This document shows positions 23,318-35,022 of a DNA stretch of 64,000 nucleotides, one piece after another. The stretch lies in NCBI GenBank assembly GCA_963920705.1, contig OY987225.1, positions 1,302,001 through 1,366,000 of the forward strand, read 5' to 3'. Source of the DNA: Odiellus spinosus (Eukaryota > Arthropoda > Arachnida > Opiliones > Phalangiidae). Under the pieces are notes generated by a model that saw only the letters and a program-made list of their open reading frames with translations, had not been told where the DNA came from and searched no databases. Made by a program: the position numbers and the translations under genes. Every line of letters begins with the position of its first letter. The stretch's first letter is position 1.

Positions 23318-26300
23318 TAATATTTTGGTTTTCCAAACTTGTTAACTCCTATTTTGTATTTAATTCGGAATAGCAAAATCTGACCATTGTAAAACGTTAA
23401 TATATCAGTTTATCAATTATTAATCTCTTCCGACGCGAGGGTTTAATTAATTTCAGCCACGTTTGGCTTATTTAAGCCAAATTAATCCTCGTTGAATACC
23501 CGAGATTAGTGAATAATTAGTAGCTCGCTATATTTGGTCAGACTTCCATCGTCTCGTAATAAGCGATCACGTATGGCGCCAGTCAAATATATCAGGAGTG
23601 CGAAACAATTTACGCCTTTGTAACTTTGTTTGGCGTTCATTCAGAATCATTATATTCGACAGTGTCGAAATATTTGCATCGGACTACTTTCTTCTACGAG
23701 ATTTGAAACATCGAGTATCAATCCGCCTCAGCTTTATGGATACGAAGTTACCGATAAGTTGGCACGAACTCCTTTAATTTCGGTGAAATTTAACATTTAG
23801 TGTAAGTCCGATGTATAATTGGCAATATGGCGAACATCTCTCGGTTTATAATATATATAAATCGCTATATTACAATCCGAATAGTGTTTAATAAGCGTAA
23901 TAAAGTATAAGGCGGGGCTTCGACGCTCAATTAATACATATACATTTACACGTAATATGTTTGTTTACCGCGCACCAGAGAATTTGCCCATTTCTCTTCC
24001 TATTAAATACTCTGCCATCAGGTAGATGGCACTAACCACGTAATCTTCTCCGAGCGTGAGAAAACAACGAATTTACCGTCATGATATTCGTGCGCAATTA
24101 ATAAAATCACAAGTAAATCATCCCCAAGTCTACAAGACGACATACTACGGGTTACAATGATGAAGGTCCGATTTCCTCAGTCAATGATTCCACCCTAAGT
24201 ATTCCAAATTTCTACAGAAGAGCGGTATGCGCGGCCCAGTATTGCTGGTAGAGTAAATCAAACTTGAACTCGCGACGCCCCGGCGAGGGCCTCTTTCGTT
24301 TCGCGAGAGAGAGGGGAAAGCCGAGTTTCTTAGTGACATTTCCTACCCCCCTTAACGATTCTACAGACGACGCGCGAACTCGCGAACGAACTTCAACGAA
24401 GGCAAAATAATTAGCACCGCCTACTTAGTTCCTATCTTAACCGCTAGAGAGGGCAATTTCGACTTCCGTTTCTCGGCCGTTTTACAATTTTGAGATTTTT
24501 CCTCTCTCCCCGCGCGAAAGTTGTGACGACACAACTCTCAGACCTTCAGTTCATTCGTTATATGCCCGGTTCTAGACCTTGAAGCATGATTTACCTGTGA
24601 TAAAATCTATTTCACTCGGTAATTAAATTGGTTTTATAAGAATTGCTCGCTGTTTTGATCTTAATTTCGAATAACGATTAATGAAAAATTTAAACTCTGT
24701 AATTACTTACTAAAATAAAATGTCCGATTAGAATTGTCTGACTTTAAAGTCGTCAATGACTTATCCCGATATCCTGTTGCGCTCTGAAATTTAAGTCTAA
24801 TAAATTGTTATTACTATTAGACGTCCATTCCCAAGGTTGGATGAAGGACGAATACCTCGTATTTGGTTATTTAAGTCGGTCATTCTCAAGGTTGGATCTG
24901 GTACGAACTTCGAATATTACAGAAAATATCACATCTCTAGAAATTATCCGCTATTTCCCTAAAGAGTGGCCCCCAATTCCCTAAATAGCGGCCACTATTA
25001 TTAAAACAGCAGATTTGAACTTCGGCGCTGTTTAGTGAACTACTATTATGGCGTACACACGGCAGAACTTTTTTTGGGGTCGAAGTTCTTTTCCAGCTAA
25101 TCTAAACCGTCTCGTTGCAGGGCACTCGGGGCAGAGCTGGGAAAATGTCTTCGTCGCGCGTGTCGCGTTGGTGAGATATCGTAAAACAGTCTAACGACGG
25201 GTGGGGTTTCGAACGATAGGCCACTAACTCCCTTACTTCGACCTTGACTGTTGTCGCCCACTCACTGAATATTTTATTTACCTATTCAGGGCTTCGTCTC
25301 TGCTGGGAATTTTCGAATCCATCTATGAGGTCCTATAAATCATTTTTTAGTGGTTTCAGACGCGTGAAAAATGCACCAGCCAGAAGGTTTTAGGTGTACA
25401 GCATTAAACATAAGCCTTGGCTCCTAATAATTCGTGTTGGACTGTTTTGTACCTACATTTTCTCGCGTATTTATAGATGTGCTAAAATCCTGGCCTTGAA
25501 ATGAACAATTCCCTTCAATTCATTCGGTCTAATGGAACGCCAAGTTTATTGGTGTTTATTTCGGAGTCGGGACACACTTCCGCAAAAGCGAGCGCGTTGT
25601 AAATTAATTCTAAAACAAAGGAGGAGGTTGTAAGGTGAAAGGCGTCGTAATGAATCGCTGTACTGATAGCGGGCTCAACAGGCAAATGGCCCTTAGGGTA
25701 TCCCTCCTCCATCCATCCCTCGATGGTACGTGTTTACTACTCCTTATCTTCCGAGCTACAAAGTCTAATGTTTGCCACAATCAATATACAATACAATCTA
25801 GCACGCTTCGCTCCTCCAATATGGCCCATCAACCCGCGTGTGTACGTAGTCCGTATTACCTTAATGATAAAGTAAGGTAACTGCCCTAATTTACGTTAAT
25901 CGCTTTGGCATCAGGCACGTTGGATCGAAATCAAATTCGGCAGAATGGGATTTTGGCTGTCCCACTCGACAGAATTCACATTACATTATCATGGGGTATT
26001 TTTTTGAAAAATAGAAAATGTAGTTCGTTTTTCTAAAATCGATGGCGCACCTATCTAACAAGGCCCTTGTTTTTTTTTCTCAAATGTTTTGTTCGCACTA
26101 CTAACATTATTTTCCAGCTGGTCAATGTAAGCCAGTTTGGGTAGGGTCTACTTTTGAAAGTGAGGGTAGAAGGATAAAATCAGAGCTCACAGGCATATTC
26201 CATTTTTTTATTTCAATGACCTGGAACTCTGCAGGGGATTGAAAACGGCTGGGGATTATTTCGGTTTTTTTTTTTTTTTATTTTCATTTGTTGCTCCAGT

Positions 26301-26700
26301 AATTTGACAAGCTAGGGCCTAACAGCTCCTTTTAGGTTCATACTGTTACTCATTTAGTCTAATATAGGAACACGTGGTATAACATTGATGGAGGGGAAAA
26401 AAACTAAAACGACCTTGTACTATTATTTTTCCTCCTGGTTTACTGAATTTGATATTTTGTACTGTATAAATGAAAATTTAGGAAAATTATTTCCTAATTA
26501 AATAATAGCAGGCCTATTGATAATAATGTTACAAAATGAGTCAGAACATACTCATAGCAAGAAAATTCTAGATAAATACACTGGTGGTATTAGCATATTA
26601 ATTATTATAACAATAATAATAAGTTCAATAATTACATTATGGACACAAATTATTGTACTATCAAGAATAATAATATTAATCATATATTAATAAGAATAAT
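23318..26700. other. No gene recognised
   Basis: No gene could be supported. GC-richer at about 24200-24560 without a visible ORF. Short ORFs at 25515-25880 on both strands overlap each other and match no family I know. Confidence 0.35.
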
Positions 26701-26727
26701 TATAATATTAATAATGATATTAATAAT

Positions 26728-26786
<59 letters not shown>

Positions 26787-26800
26787 GTACAATAATTACA
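26700..26800 (+). repeat. TAA microsatellite
   Basis: Long AAT/TAA triplet run, pure at about 26728-26784 and imperfect on both sides. Confidence 0.92.
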
Positions 26801-27654
26801 CTAATTAATTATTGTATTAGCAAGTGGTATTTGTTATAAGAGAATTAACTTAAAAACGTAAATGAAAATAAATATTGTAAGCTCAAAATATATTGACCAA
26901 ACAGGCCAAACTAAAATTCCTTTCTAATGGATATTGCAATGCTGTCAATTTACTAAGACGTAAATCGGATAGCATATTGAAGTATTAAATATAATCGACG
27001 TCAGCTTAACATTACAGTGGGCTTCTGTTGGAGGGGAAAGCCACAAAAAGTTTCCAGAACTGTAGGGGATGGAATAGGGGATAAAGATAAATCTTGAGAG
27101 GACGGACGGACGAAATGAAATTTTGCAAGGGGGGAACTGAAAAAGAGAAAAAGAAGAACATGTGACTAAAGTTTGCGTTTCTTTCCGGGTTTTTAGTGGT
27201 GGCGCCACTATGCAGGAGACAAAAATTCACGATTATGAGACTAAGTTCTTTGCCCGAAAGTGGGTGATAATGTACCTTTAATGCTTAAAAAATAAATGCT
27301 TTTCCATTGACTAGAGCTCGGAATTCGTATAACTTTTGTTAATTGAATAAGATCATCGTGAATGCCAATATAATACAACATATCCATTTCTTATTCGAGT
27401 AAACCTTTTATTCGTAATCATTGTAATAGAAGCTATTCCTTCGCCGATAAGAAAATTTCGAGTTTCTTCGCCGATTTTAAATTGAGATCTTAAAGCTAAA
27501 ATGTAATAATTTAGACGGCTCCTTCCAATTTAGATTAAAACATAATTATATTTCATTCTACACGGATTTCGAGAAACGTGATATTTTTACCTTCGCAATA
27601 TTTTTTCGAATAATCACTTAATTTGTTTATTAATCAAGCTTAAAATTTTAATTT
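26801..27654. other. No gene recognised
   Basis: AT-rich. Overlapping minus-strand ORFs at 26945-27230 have no recognisable family. Confidence 0.35.
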
Positions 27655-27745
27655 ATCCTAGATTAAAATATCTGAAAAAAGCCTAGTTATTAACATTTGG
27701 ATATCCGTAGTTATTAATTATTTGATTCCGGGGTCTAGCAGCATT
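27655..27745 (+). repeat. Dispersed repeat W, copy 1
   Basis: Matches 45165-45245 in order: AGATTAAAATAT, TGAAAAAAGCCTAGT, GGATATCC, AGTTATT, ATTCCG, TCTA. Confidence 0.6.
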
Positions 27746-27798
27746 AAACATATTTTAAACACCCCTTATATGAGACTAAATCGCGTATTTAATATCAT

Positions 27799-28136
27799 CA
27801 GAAGCCGATGAAACCCTCCTTTGAAGTCTACTACTCTAATGTTGCATATAGCGCTCCTCTCTGTATGGGTAAAATTCACAATTTTACGAGATCGGTGGGG
27901 TCCTACTTCATACCCCCCTGTCTACGGAAAATTGGAAATTCTCTCTCTCCACATACGACGACGTTTGGTTGACGAACTCCAAGGCTGCTAGAGATATTCG
28001 CTGGTCGAACTCCCGCTCCGAAAATATCTACCGTTAGGAGGCGTACGAATCGCCATTTTTGAGACTAACCCATACAGAGAGGGGTAGACAAGACCCGGGA
28101 GTAATAGACTTCAAAGGAGGGTTTCATCGGCTTCTG
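27799..28136 (+). mobile_element. Family A MITE, copy 4
   Basis: 338 bp with canonical ends and a perfect 7-bp duplication ATATCAT (27792-27798 and 28137-28143). Confidence 0.93.
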
Positions 28137-28143
28137 ATATCAT

Positions 28144-28905
28144 AATTTTGAGATTTTAGTTGTCGTGTTGTAGGTAAGTTGTTGTCCACACCTACTTTTT
28201 CATTACGAGACTCAACATTATGTATCAATCCGCCTCAACATTTCCAAAACTTTTTTAATATATAAAGAATATTTCAGTTCTAATCTAAATCTATATTTAA
28301 CAAATCAAAACCGTCAAAAACGTTTAACATTAAATCGTGATTTTTTAATTAGCTAACAGACATCCTCCTTAATATTGGAGTTAGATGGTAGTTGCATCGC
28401 TCTAGCTTAGATTGTTAAAGAGAGTGAAAGTTACTTAAGAAGGCGTATGGCGCGGTGAAAGCGCTGGTAAAATGGAACTAAAACAGGGTATCATTTTACA
28501 AGTGGCGGAAATGACCGTATATAATGTATACGTACGCATTTCGAGTCGCTCTTAATTTATCGTAGCAAATGCCAAGAAATTTCTAGTAAACAACCAAATA
28601 CCCGGAGGATTGCCACTATTCAATATATCCGATAATAAGATTCTCTCCGTGTCTGAATCCTACACAACCTCGTTAATGTATTCGCCCAAATCTTTCGCTT
28701 TAAAATCTCAAGGACCTTTTCATAATTACGCGAATCGTTTGTCCGATTTCAATTTTTAAAAAAATTCTGAAAGCAATAATTCTACCAAGAACGTATTTGA
28801 ATACCATTCGCCGTGAGAATGAATAAATTGAGACAATTAAGGCTATCTGGTTACAATTACACCTTCTATAAACGCTTCATTACGTTAATCCCAAAAGATT
28901 GAAGC
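28144..28905. other. No gene recognised
   Basis: AT-rich DNA with no supported feature. Confidence 0.4.
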
Positions 28906-29197
28906 CAAGAAGGATCAGATAAGGAGAGGAAAAGTGGGGACGGCGCGGTTCCTACTGCGTCGGCCTAAACTTCCACTCTGGGAGAACGGGGGTAGAGACG
29001 TTTCGTGGTAAAATGTTGTCACGTGGGTAAAACGGATCCTTTATCAGCTTCGTAGTAGCCAACGACGCTAGTGACCTCGTGACAACAGTTTACCTCGAGA
29101 ATTTCCTATCCCCCCTTTCCACCCGAGTGGGAGGTTGGCTCTTCTCTCTCTAACTCAACGCAGCCCCACTTTTCCTCTCCTTATCTGATCCTTCTTG
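28906..29197 (+). mobile_element. Family J MITE, copy 2
   Basis: 292 bp, nearly identical to the copy at 13284 except in the central 30 bp. Flanks TTGAAGC and GTGAAGC form a 7-bp duplication with one mismatch. Confidence 0.9.
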
Positions 29198-29324
29198 GTG
29201 AAGCTAACCTACTGCCTCTTCCATTGACGCGATTGCCAGTTAATGTCGGGCTGCGAGCAGCTTTGCCAGCTCACTCGCTCAGGTAGTGGAAAAAACAGCC
29301 GGTGGAAACCAGCAAAATATCGAA

Positions 29325-29440
29325 AGAAATCTTGAAATATGGGAAAATATAGGAAAGAAATAGGAAACGGTTGAAATTATAGGACTTTATAGGAACACAA
29401 TGAAAATATCGGAAAAATGATAAAATATAGGAAATATAGT
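29325..29440 (+). repeat. ATAGGAAA-rich repeat
   Basis: Degenerate GAAATATAGGAAA words like those at 14390 and 18720. Abuts a family O element. Confidence 0.5.
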
Positions 29441-29441
29441 C

Positions 29442-29753
29442 CATGGATTAATCAACCTCACAGAGATAATTCACTCTGGTAAAATGATTGTTCGAATCGC
29501 ACCCTGGTGAGAAAAATGGTCTCTACACCGGAAGATTCTAGCTACCGATACACGGGGTGAAATTTTGAAGGGGAAAAACACTCTAAAGCAGACGATGCTC
29601 TCATGGATTACTTCCGGATTTGTATCGGTAAGATGGTAAAATTGAGGGGCTGGATAAAATGTCTGGCAGCCATGTTTGAAACAAACATCTTCAACTACTA
29701 GTATAGCAAATCGTACCAGAGTCAATTATCCCTGTGAGGTTGATTAATCCATG
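29442..29753. mobile_element. Family O MITE
   Basis: 312 bp with ends CATGGATTAATCAACCTCAC and GTGAGGTTGATTAATCCATG. The inverted similarity continues inward (CTCTGGTA / TACCAGAG). Flanks TATAGTC and TGTACTC match at five of seven positions, suggesting an old 7-bp duplication. An 84-codon minus-strand ORF inside has no recognisable function. Confidence 0.82.
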
Positions 29754-29760
29754 TGTACTC

Positions 29761-30411
29761 ACTCTGGTTCAATCCTGGCTTACTTTAGAGACGGATAATT
29801 TGACTAATTACATCGCGACACCTTAAGTTTCACTACTTTCGCTCTCCCACGAAAAATTCTAAACAATCATGTTTAGTTCCTCTGAAAAAAAAATATACGT
29901 TTTATGGACTGCTACCTAAGTAAGAGAACCTAAAAGTACGTTTAGTACTTGGTAGAAACTTGCTACCTTTTGTAGTCCCTTCCTAAATTGACAGAGTGGC
30001 GGGCGCGCTTGCGTCGTAAAATTTAATTTCGCCAGACCTGTTGACAATATTTCGGGCGAAAATGGCTCGGAAACTTGTCGAGCGCGCGTTCACAAATCCT
30101 TTTTCTTGAATTTCGAGCGATAGAAGAAAAAGAGGGATTTGCTATTCTTCAATCGAAACTAGAGAGCGCCCTATAGTACGAAAATAGCGTCGAGAGGATT
30201 TGAATTCAAGCTAGATAAATTTAAATATATTTTTCGTCTTGGTGATGTAGAGTTGTAGAACACGATGCAAAGCCAATTTTCAATCGAACTTGACTCTAAC
30301 AACTGAAATATTAAAGGAATAGTAACGCGATCTTATCAAAATTTGATATGGCCAAAAAAAAAACTTAAATCACCGATCGTATCTCTAAGAACTCGGATGA
30401 TATAAAAGGCA
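29761..30411. other. No gene recognised
   Basis: No supported gene. Confidence 0.4.
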
Positions 30412-31425
30412 AGGTTCCAATTGCGCAGTTCCCACAAGCGCATTTTCATTTGCGCAGTTATTCATTTGCGCAGTTTTCCCATTTGCGCAGTTTTTCCATT
30501 TGCGCAGTTTTTCCATTTGCGCAGTTTTTCCATTTGCGCAGTTTTTCCATTTGCGCAGTTTTTCCATTTGCGCAGTTTTTCCATTTGCGCAGTTTTTCCA
30601 TTTGAGCAGTTTTTTCATTTGCGCAGTTTTTTCATTTGCGCAGCTTTTCATTTGCGCAGTTTTCCATTTGCGCAGTTTTCCATTTGCGCAGTTTTCCATT
30701 TGCGCAGTTTTTCATTTGCGCAGTTTTCCATTTGCGCAGCTTTTCATTTGCGCAGCTTTTCATTTGCGCAGCTTTTCATTTGCGCAGCTTTTCATTTGCG
30801 CAGCTTTTCATTTGCGCAGCTTTTCATTTGCGCAGCTTTTCATTTGCGCAGTTTTTCATTTGCGCAGTTTTCCATTTGCGCAGTTTTCCATTTGCGCAGT
30901 TTTCCATTTGCGCAGTTTTCCATTTGCGCAGTTTTCCATTTGCGCAGTTTTTCATTTGCGCAGTTTTCCATTTGCGCAGTTTTCCATTTGCGCAGTTTTT
31001 CATTTGCGCAGTTTTCCATTTGCGCAGCTTTTCATTTGCGCAGCTTTTCATTTGCGCAGCTTTTCATTTGCGCAGCTTTTCATTTGCGCAGCTTTTCATT
31101 TGCGCAGTTTTTCATTTGCGCAGTTTTCCATTTGCGCAGTTTTCCATTTGCGCAGTTTTCCATTTGCGCAGTTTTCCATTTGCGCAGTTTTCCATTTGCG
31201 CAGTTTTTTATTTGCGCAGTTTTTCACTCCAACTAGTCTGTCCCTCTTGTTATATTTTAAGATATAAGCCCAAAGTGGAAAACTGCGCAAATGGAAATGC
31301 GCAAATGGGAAACCGCGCAAATGGCAACTGCGCAAATGTAAATGCGCAGAAGGGAAACCGCGAAAATGGCAACTGCGCAAATGAAAATGCGCAAGAGGGA
31401 AACTGCGCAAGCGGACGCAAACCGA
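30412..31425. repeat. Hairpin array of 16-mers (family Q), copy 1
   Basis: Starts AAGGTTCCAATTGCGCAG. About 45 tandem units of 16-17 bp follow (TTTTCCATTTGCGCAG and variants with CTTTTC, TTTTTC or TTTTTCC) to 31225. A centre with ACTAGTCTGTCCCTCTTG comes next, then a short arm of inverse units (AACTGCGCAAATGGAAA type, 31280-31410) ending GCGGACGCAAACC. Variants occur in runs, which suggests unequal exchange or slippage. Long ORFs of about 250-270 codons in three forward frames follow from the lack of stops in the 48-bp super-period and are not genes. Confidence 0.93.
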
Positions 31426-31429
31426 TATA

Positions 31430-31869
31430 AACTTGGTGACTCGGTGGGTTTGAAGAGGAAACTGATACTATTCCTTGATGGTATTGACTCCCTTAGTTCG
31501 ACGTCAATTCCCGAGACCGGAAGGGACCCGGGGGAGCGTCGTGAAAGAGTAAATATACACGCAACCCCTCCTACCTATTTTAATATTTATGAGAAAATAA
31601 ACCGCAACAATAGGCCTAAGTAAACCTGGTCATGTATTGAATTCGCCTCCCTTCATTTTTTCGGACAATGGTTTGATATTGATAAATTCAGCCTATAGTT
31701 TGCAATATTGTCACGGAAGTACGAAAATTTGTATAACCGTAGGCAAAGTGTAATTAATTGGATTTTAGAAGAAGTATGACACTATATACTAGTGACGAAG
31801 TCCTGTTGATTCCTCTATTACATTTTGCGTAACATTCTGCCTAATATTGAACAAAAGAATACATTTTAG
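31430..31869. other. No gene recognised
   Basis: No supported gene. Confidence 0.4.
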
Positions 31870-32185
31870 CAAGAATTCATTCAGGTTCCATAAGAATATG
31901 GGAGGGCCGCGATTCAATAACCATCCTCCCAAACTTTGTAGCAAAAGTTCGTCCGCTTCGAATCGATTTTTCAAGTAAATCGCTCCTGACATCTATTATT
32001 AACCCGCGCCACTAACGACCTTGACATAATATTTTGGGTAAAAAAAATGGAGCCGACAGAAAAAAGATCTAAGCGTACAGATGTTGCGAAAATTGCGGAC
32101 GAACTTTTGTTACAAAGTTTGGGAGGATGGTACCAGAGGCTAAAGCTATGCTCTTATATTCTTATGGAACCTGAATGGATTCTTG
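31870..32185. mobile_element. Family U MITE
   Basis: 316 bp with ends CAAGAATTCATTCAGGTTCC and GGAACCTGAATGGATTCTTG (one mismatch). A perfect 7-bp repeat ATTTTAG flanks it (31863-31869 and 32186-32192). Both arms, read outward, carry a short coding-like stretch (ADELLLQSLGGW). The right one follows an ATG at 32048 (MEPTEKRSKRTD). This may be a remnant of a transposase or captured host sequence. Confidence 0.88.
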
Positions 32186-32192
32186 ATTTTAG

Positions 32193-32667
32193 TATGTTCA
32201 TCATGTTCATCATGAAAAATGAATGATAAATATCAATAAAACGCTTAATAGATGTCGCCTTCGTGCGGCTGAGATCTGACCCGCTTTTCTATACTTTATA
32301 ATAACCACTTAAATATAATTTAATTATAAACTGGTAAATTTTTCGTAGTTTTCTTGGTAATAGGTGCGTGGCAAATGACCTTTTTTTTGGTAAGTTTCCC
32401 GGATTAAGGCTAGAGTATCCGTAAACTAGGCCACAACCGAAGATTAATATATCCCAATGTCAGTAATCCTCAATTTTCTACACGAATACACTTTTCTGGG
32501 CCGCCTTAATATGTAGATATTAATCATTAAACTGTATATACGTTTATTTAATTAAAAGGGAAGCATACAGTAAATTAAGACCACAATGTTTTCTTTAAAG
32601 CGGTTACAGACGAAATAAAATCCACAAAGTATTTTATCAGTCAATATACGAGTAACAGAAACTATAA
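32193..32667. other. No gene recognised
   Basis: AT-rich, no supported feature. Confidence 0.4.
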
Positions 32668-32674
32668 TCTTCGA

Positions 32675-33011
32675 CAGAAGCCGATGAAACCCTCCTTTGA
32701 AGTCTACTACTCTAATGTTCGAAATAGCGCTCCTCTCTGTATGGGTAAAATTCACAATTTTACTAGATCAGAGGGGTCCTATTTCATCCCCCCTGTCTAC
32801 GGAAAATTGGAAATTCTCTCTCTCCACAAACGACGACGTTTGGTTGACGAACTCCGAGGTTGCTAGAGATATTCGCTGGACGAACTCCCGCTCCGAAAAT
32901 ATCTACCGTTAGGAGGCGTACGAATAGCGATTTTTGAAACTAACCCATGCAGAGAGGGGTAGACAAGACCCGGGAGTAATAGACTTCGAAGGAGGGTTTC
33001 ATCGGCTTCTG
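32675..33011 (+). mobile_element. Family A MITE, copy 5
   Basis: 337 bp with a perfect 7-bp duplication TCTTCGA (32668-32674 and 33012-33018). Confidence 0.93.
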
Positions 33012-33284
33012 TCTTCGATTAAATACTTCTGTTAAGTCTAGTTTTCAATCAATGTTTATCTAGCTTTTTGCTTTGGTTTTCCAAGAGAAACATATATCAA
33101 ATCCATTTAGACACCAACTTCTCCGGTTATCTTTTCACCCGTTAAAAAATTGCAAACAAATATTAAATTAAATAATAAGAGCTTGTTTCATTAATTTTTG
33201 CTGACTTTAATTCTGAAATATTTCTCTAAAAAAATGTCTAAGAATTTAATAATACAAGGGGGTAATGATGCAAAGGGAGAGCCA

Positions 33285-34028
33285 GACTTCAGAAATTAGA
33301 GATATTACAACGCTGCGCTATGTCAGAAGCCGATGAAACCCTCCTTTGAAGTCTTTTACTCCCGGGTCTTGTCTACCCCTCTCTGTACGGGTTAGTTTCA
33401 AAAAGCGCGATTCGTACGCCTTCTAACGGGAGATATTTTCGGAGCGGGAGTTCGTCGAGCGAATATCTCTAGCAGCCTCGGAGTTCGTCAAAAAAACGTC
33501 GTCGTTTGTGGAGAGAGAGAATTTCCAATTTTCCGTAGACAGGGGGGATGAAGTAGGACCCCTCCGATCTCGTAAAATTGTGAATTTTACCCATACAGAG
33601 AGGAGCGCTATATGGAACATTAGAGTAGTAGACTTCAAAGGAGGGTTTCATCGACTTCTGGCTATATATAGATACGTTTCTTTTGGGGAAACGTGACTTC
33701 TAGAGACGGGTGTCGCCATCCGCGAGACACGGATATAATCGGGTGAAAGACACAGACTAATATAGCGCCATCTACCGAAATTAGTAATTGGTCATAAATA
33801 CAATTTTTCAAGGTACAAGTTTCAAATACGCACCTTTTTCAAATACGCGCGGAACACGTCATAATTTAACAAATTATATCAATTTGCATATTTTTAGAAA
33901 TCAAATACGCACGCGTCACGCGCTTGGCCACCAGTTTCGAGGTGGGGTGGAAATGAGGAAGATACTGTCAAGCCAGGACTTGGAGATGGCGCTAGAATCA
34001 ACCCGCGGTTTGTTGACGACATAGAAGG
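33285..34028 (+). mobile_element. Family I element, copy 2, interrupted by family A
   Basis: Left part 33285-33323 (AGAGATATTACAACGCTGCG) and right part 33661-34028 (GACTTCTAGAGACGGGTG to GGTTTGTTGACGACAT) match the copy at 43125-43522. A family A element splits it. Confidence 0.7.
33324..33660 (-). mobile_element. Family A MITE, copy 6
   Basis: 337 bp in reverse orientation. Flanks GCTATGT and GCTATAT form a 7-bp duplication with one mismatch. It is nested in a family I element. Confidence 0.92.
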
Positions 34029-34659
34029 TTTTGGAAGGGGCGTATATCTATAGCTCATCCTTATAAAATCTCTCCGCCAGCCACCGAAGATGTGATAAAT
34101 TTAAGCAGACGATCTTCTTGAACGACGGCCTAATTTAAATGGTGAGGAATGATGATTTAAAAAAATAGGGGGACGGAAATAAATTTTATTTCTGGATCCA
34201 CACCCGTAGTTTCAAAACATCTCTCCTTCTGGTATCTACGACGTGGTACCAATAAATGACTGAATTAGGTATCGTACGCTGGACAGGGTTTAAAGTTTGG
34301 CAGCGTGTGCGGAAGGAGTTTTACAGTTATCTCGTTGATTTGTTGACCAAGAGATAGAAGGAATCCAGCTTTTCGAGCGCTGCCAAATCAAAGTGTTATG
34401 GATTATATATACATTGCGGCAAAGTTGAATATTGAAAACCGATAGTTCTTGGCCTGCATGTTTTTGTCGTATAATTGGATGTCGATATTTTTGCTCAAAG
34501 AAAATTCGTCGTTCCAAAAGCAAAAAGGATAAAAAAGGTGTGGAATTTGCTTTAATAGCTCACGCTTAAGTGGTCGCGTACAATTTAAAGGAAAAGTAAC
34601 ATTATCAATTTAAAATTTTAATTGGGACTCTAATATTTTCATTGTCCAAAGGGAATAGG
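34029..34659. other. No gene recognised
   Basis: A 77-codon minus-strand ORF at 34290-34523 is not recognised. No other feature. Confidence 0.35.
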
Positions 34660-35022
34660 TAAGGTTCCAATTGCGCAGTTCCCTTTTGCGCAGTTCCCAC
34701 AAGCGCATTTCCTTTTGCGCAGTTTTTCATTTGCACAGTTTTCCATTCCTGCAGGTTTCCATTTCCGCAGTTTCCATTTGCGCTTTTTTCATTTGCACAG
34801 TGTTCATTTGCAGGTTATGTTTGGTTACGTTAGGTTAGGTTTGATTAGTTAATTACTCGAACTAGCCTGTCCCTCTTCTTATATTATAAGTTAGGTTAGT
34901 TAATCACTCGAACTAGCCTGTCCCTCTTGTGGACAGCTCGAATGGCAAACTATGCATATGGAAAACTGCGCAAATAGGAACCGCGCAAATGGAAATGCGC
35001 AAGTGGTAAACTGCGCAAGCGG
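34660..35022 (+). repeat. Family Q hairpin element, copy 2
   Basis: Same start as copy 1 (AAGGTTCCAATTGCGCAG) but with only a few diverged TTTGCGCAG units. The centre CTCGAACTAGCCTGTCCCTC is present twice around short TTAGGTTAG runs. It ends in inverse units (ACTGCGCAAGCGG). Confidence 0.85.

Noticed and set aside
30421-31225. CRISPR-like regular repeat array
   Set aside because: Units are directly adjacent 16-17-mers with no unique spacers, and the DNA is eukaryotic.
30421-31430. Three overlapping ORFs of 255-271 codons encoding a 16-residue repeat with HLRSF and SICAVF
   Set aside because: They follow from a 16-bp tandem repeat without stops. The peptide appears in all forward frames and shifts with array variants.
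32552-33696. ORFs of 60-78 codons inside family A copies, conserved between copies
   Set aside because: Similarity reflects recent copying of the element. Both strands and several frames are open, and deletions in some copies do not preserve frame.
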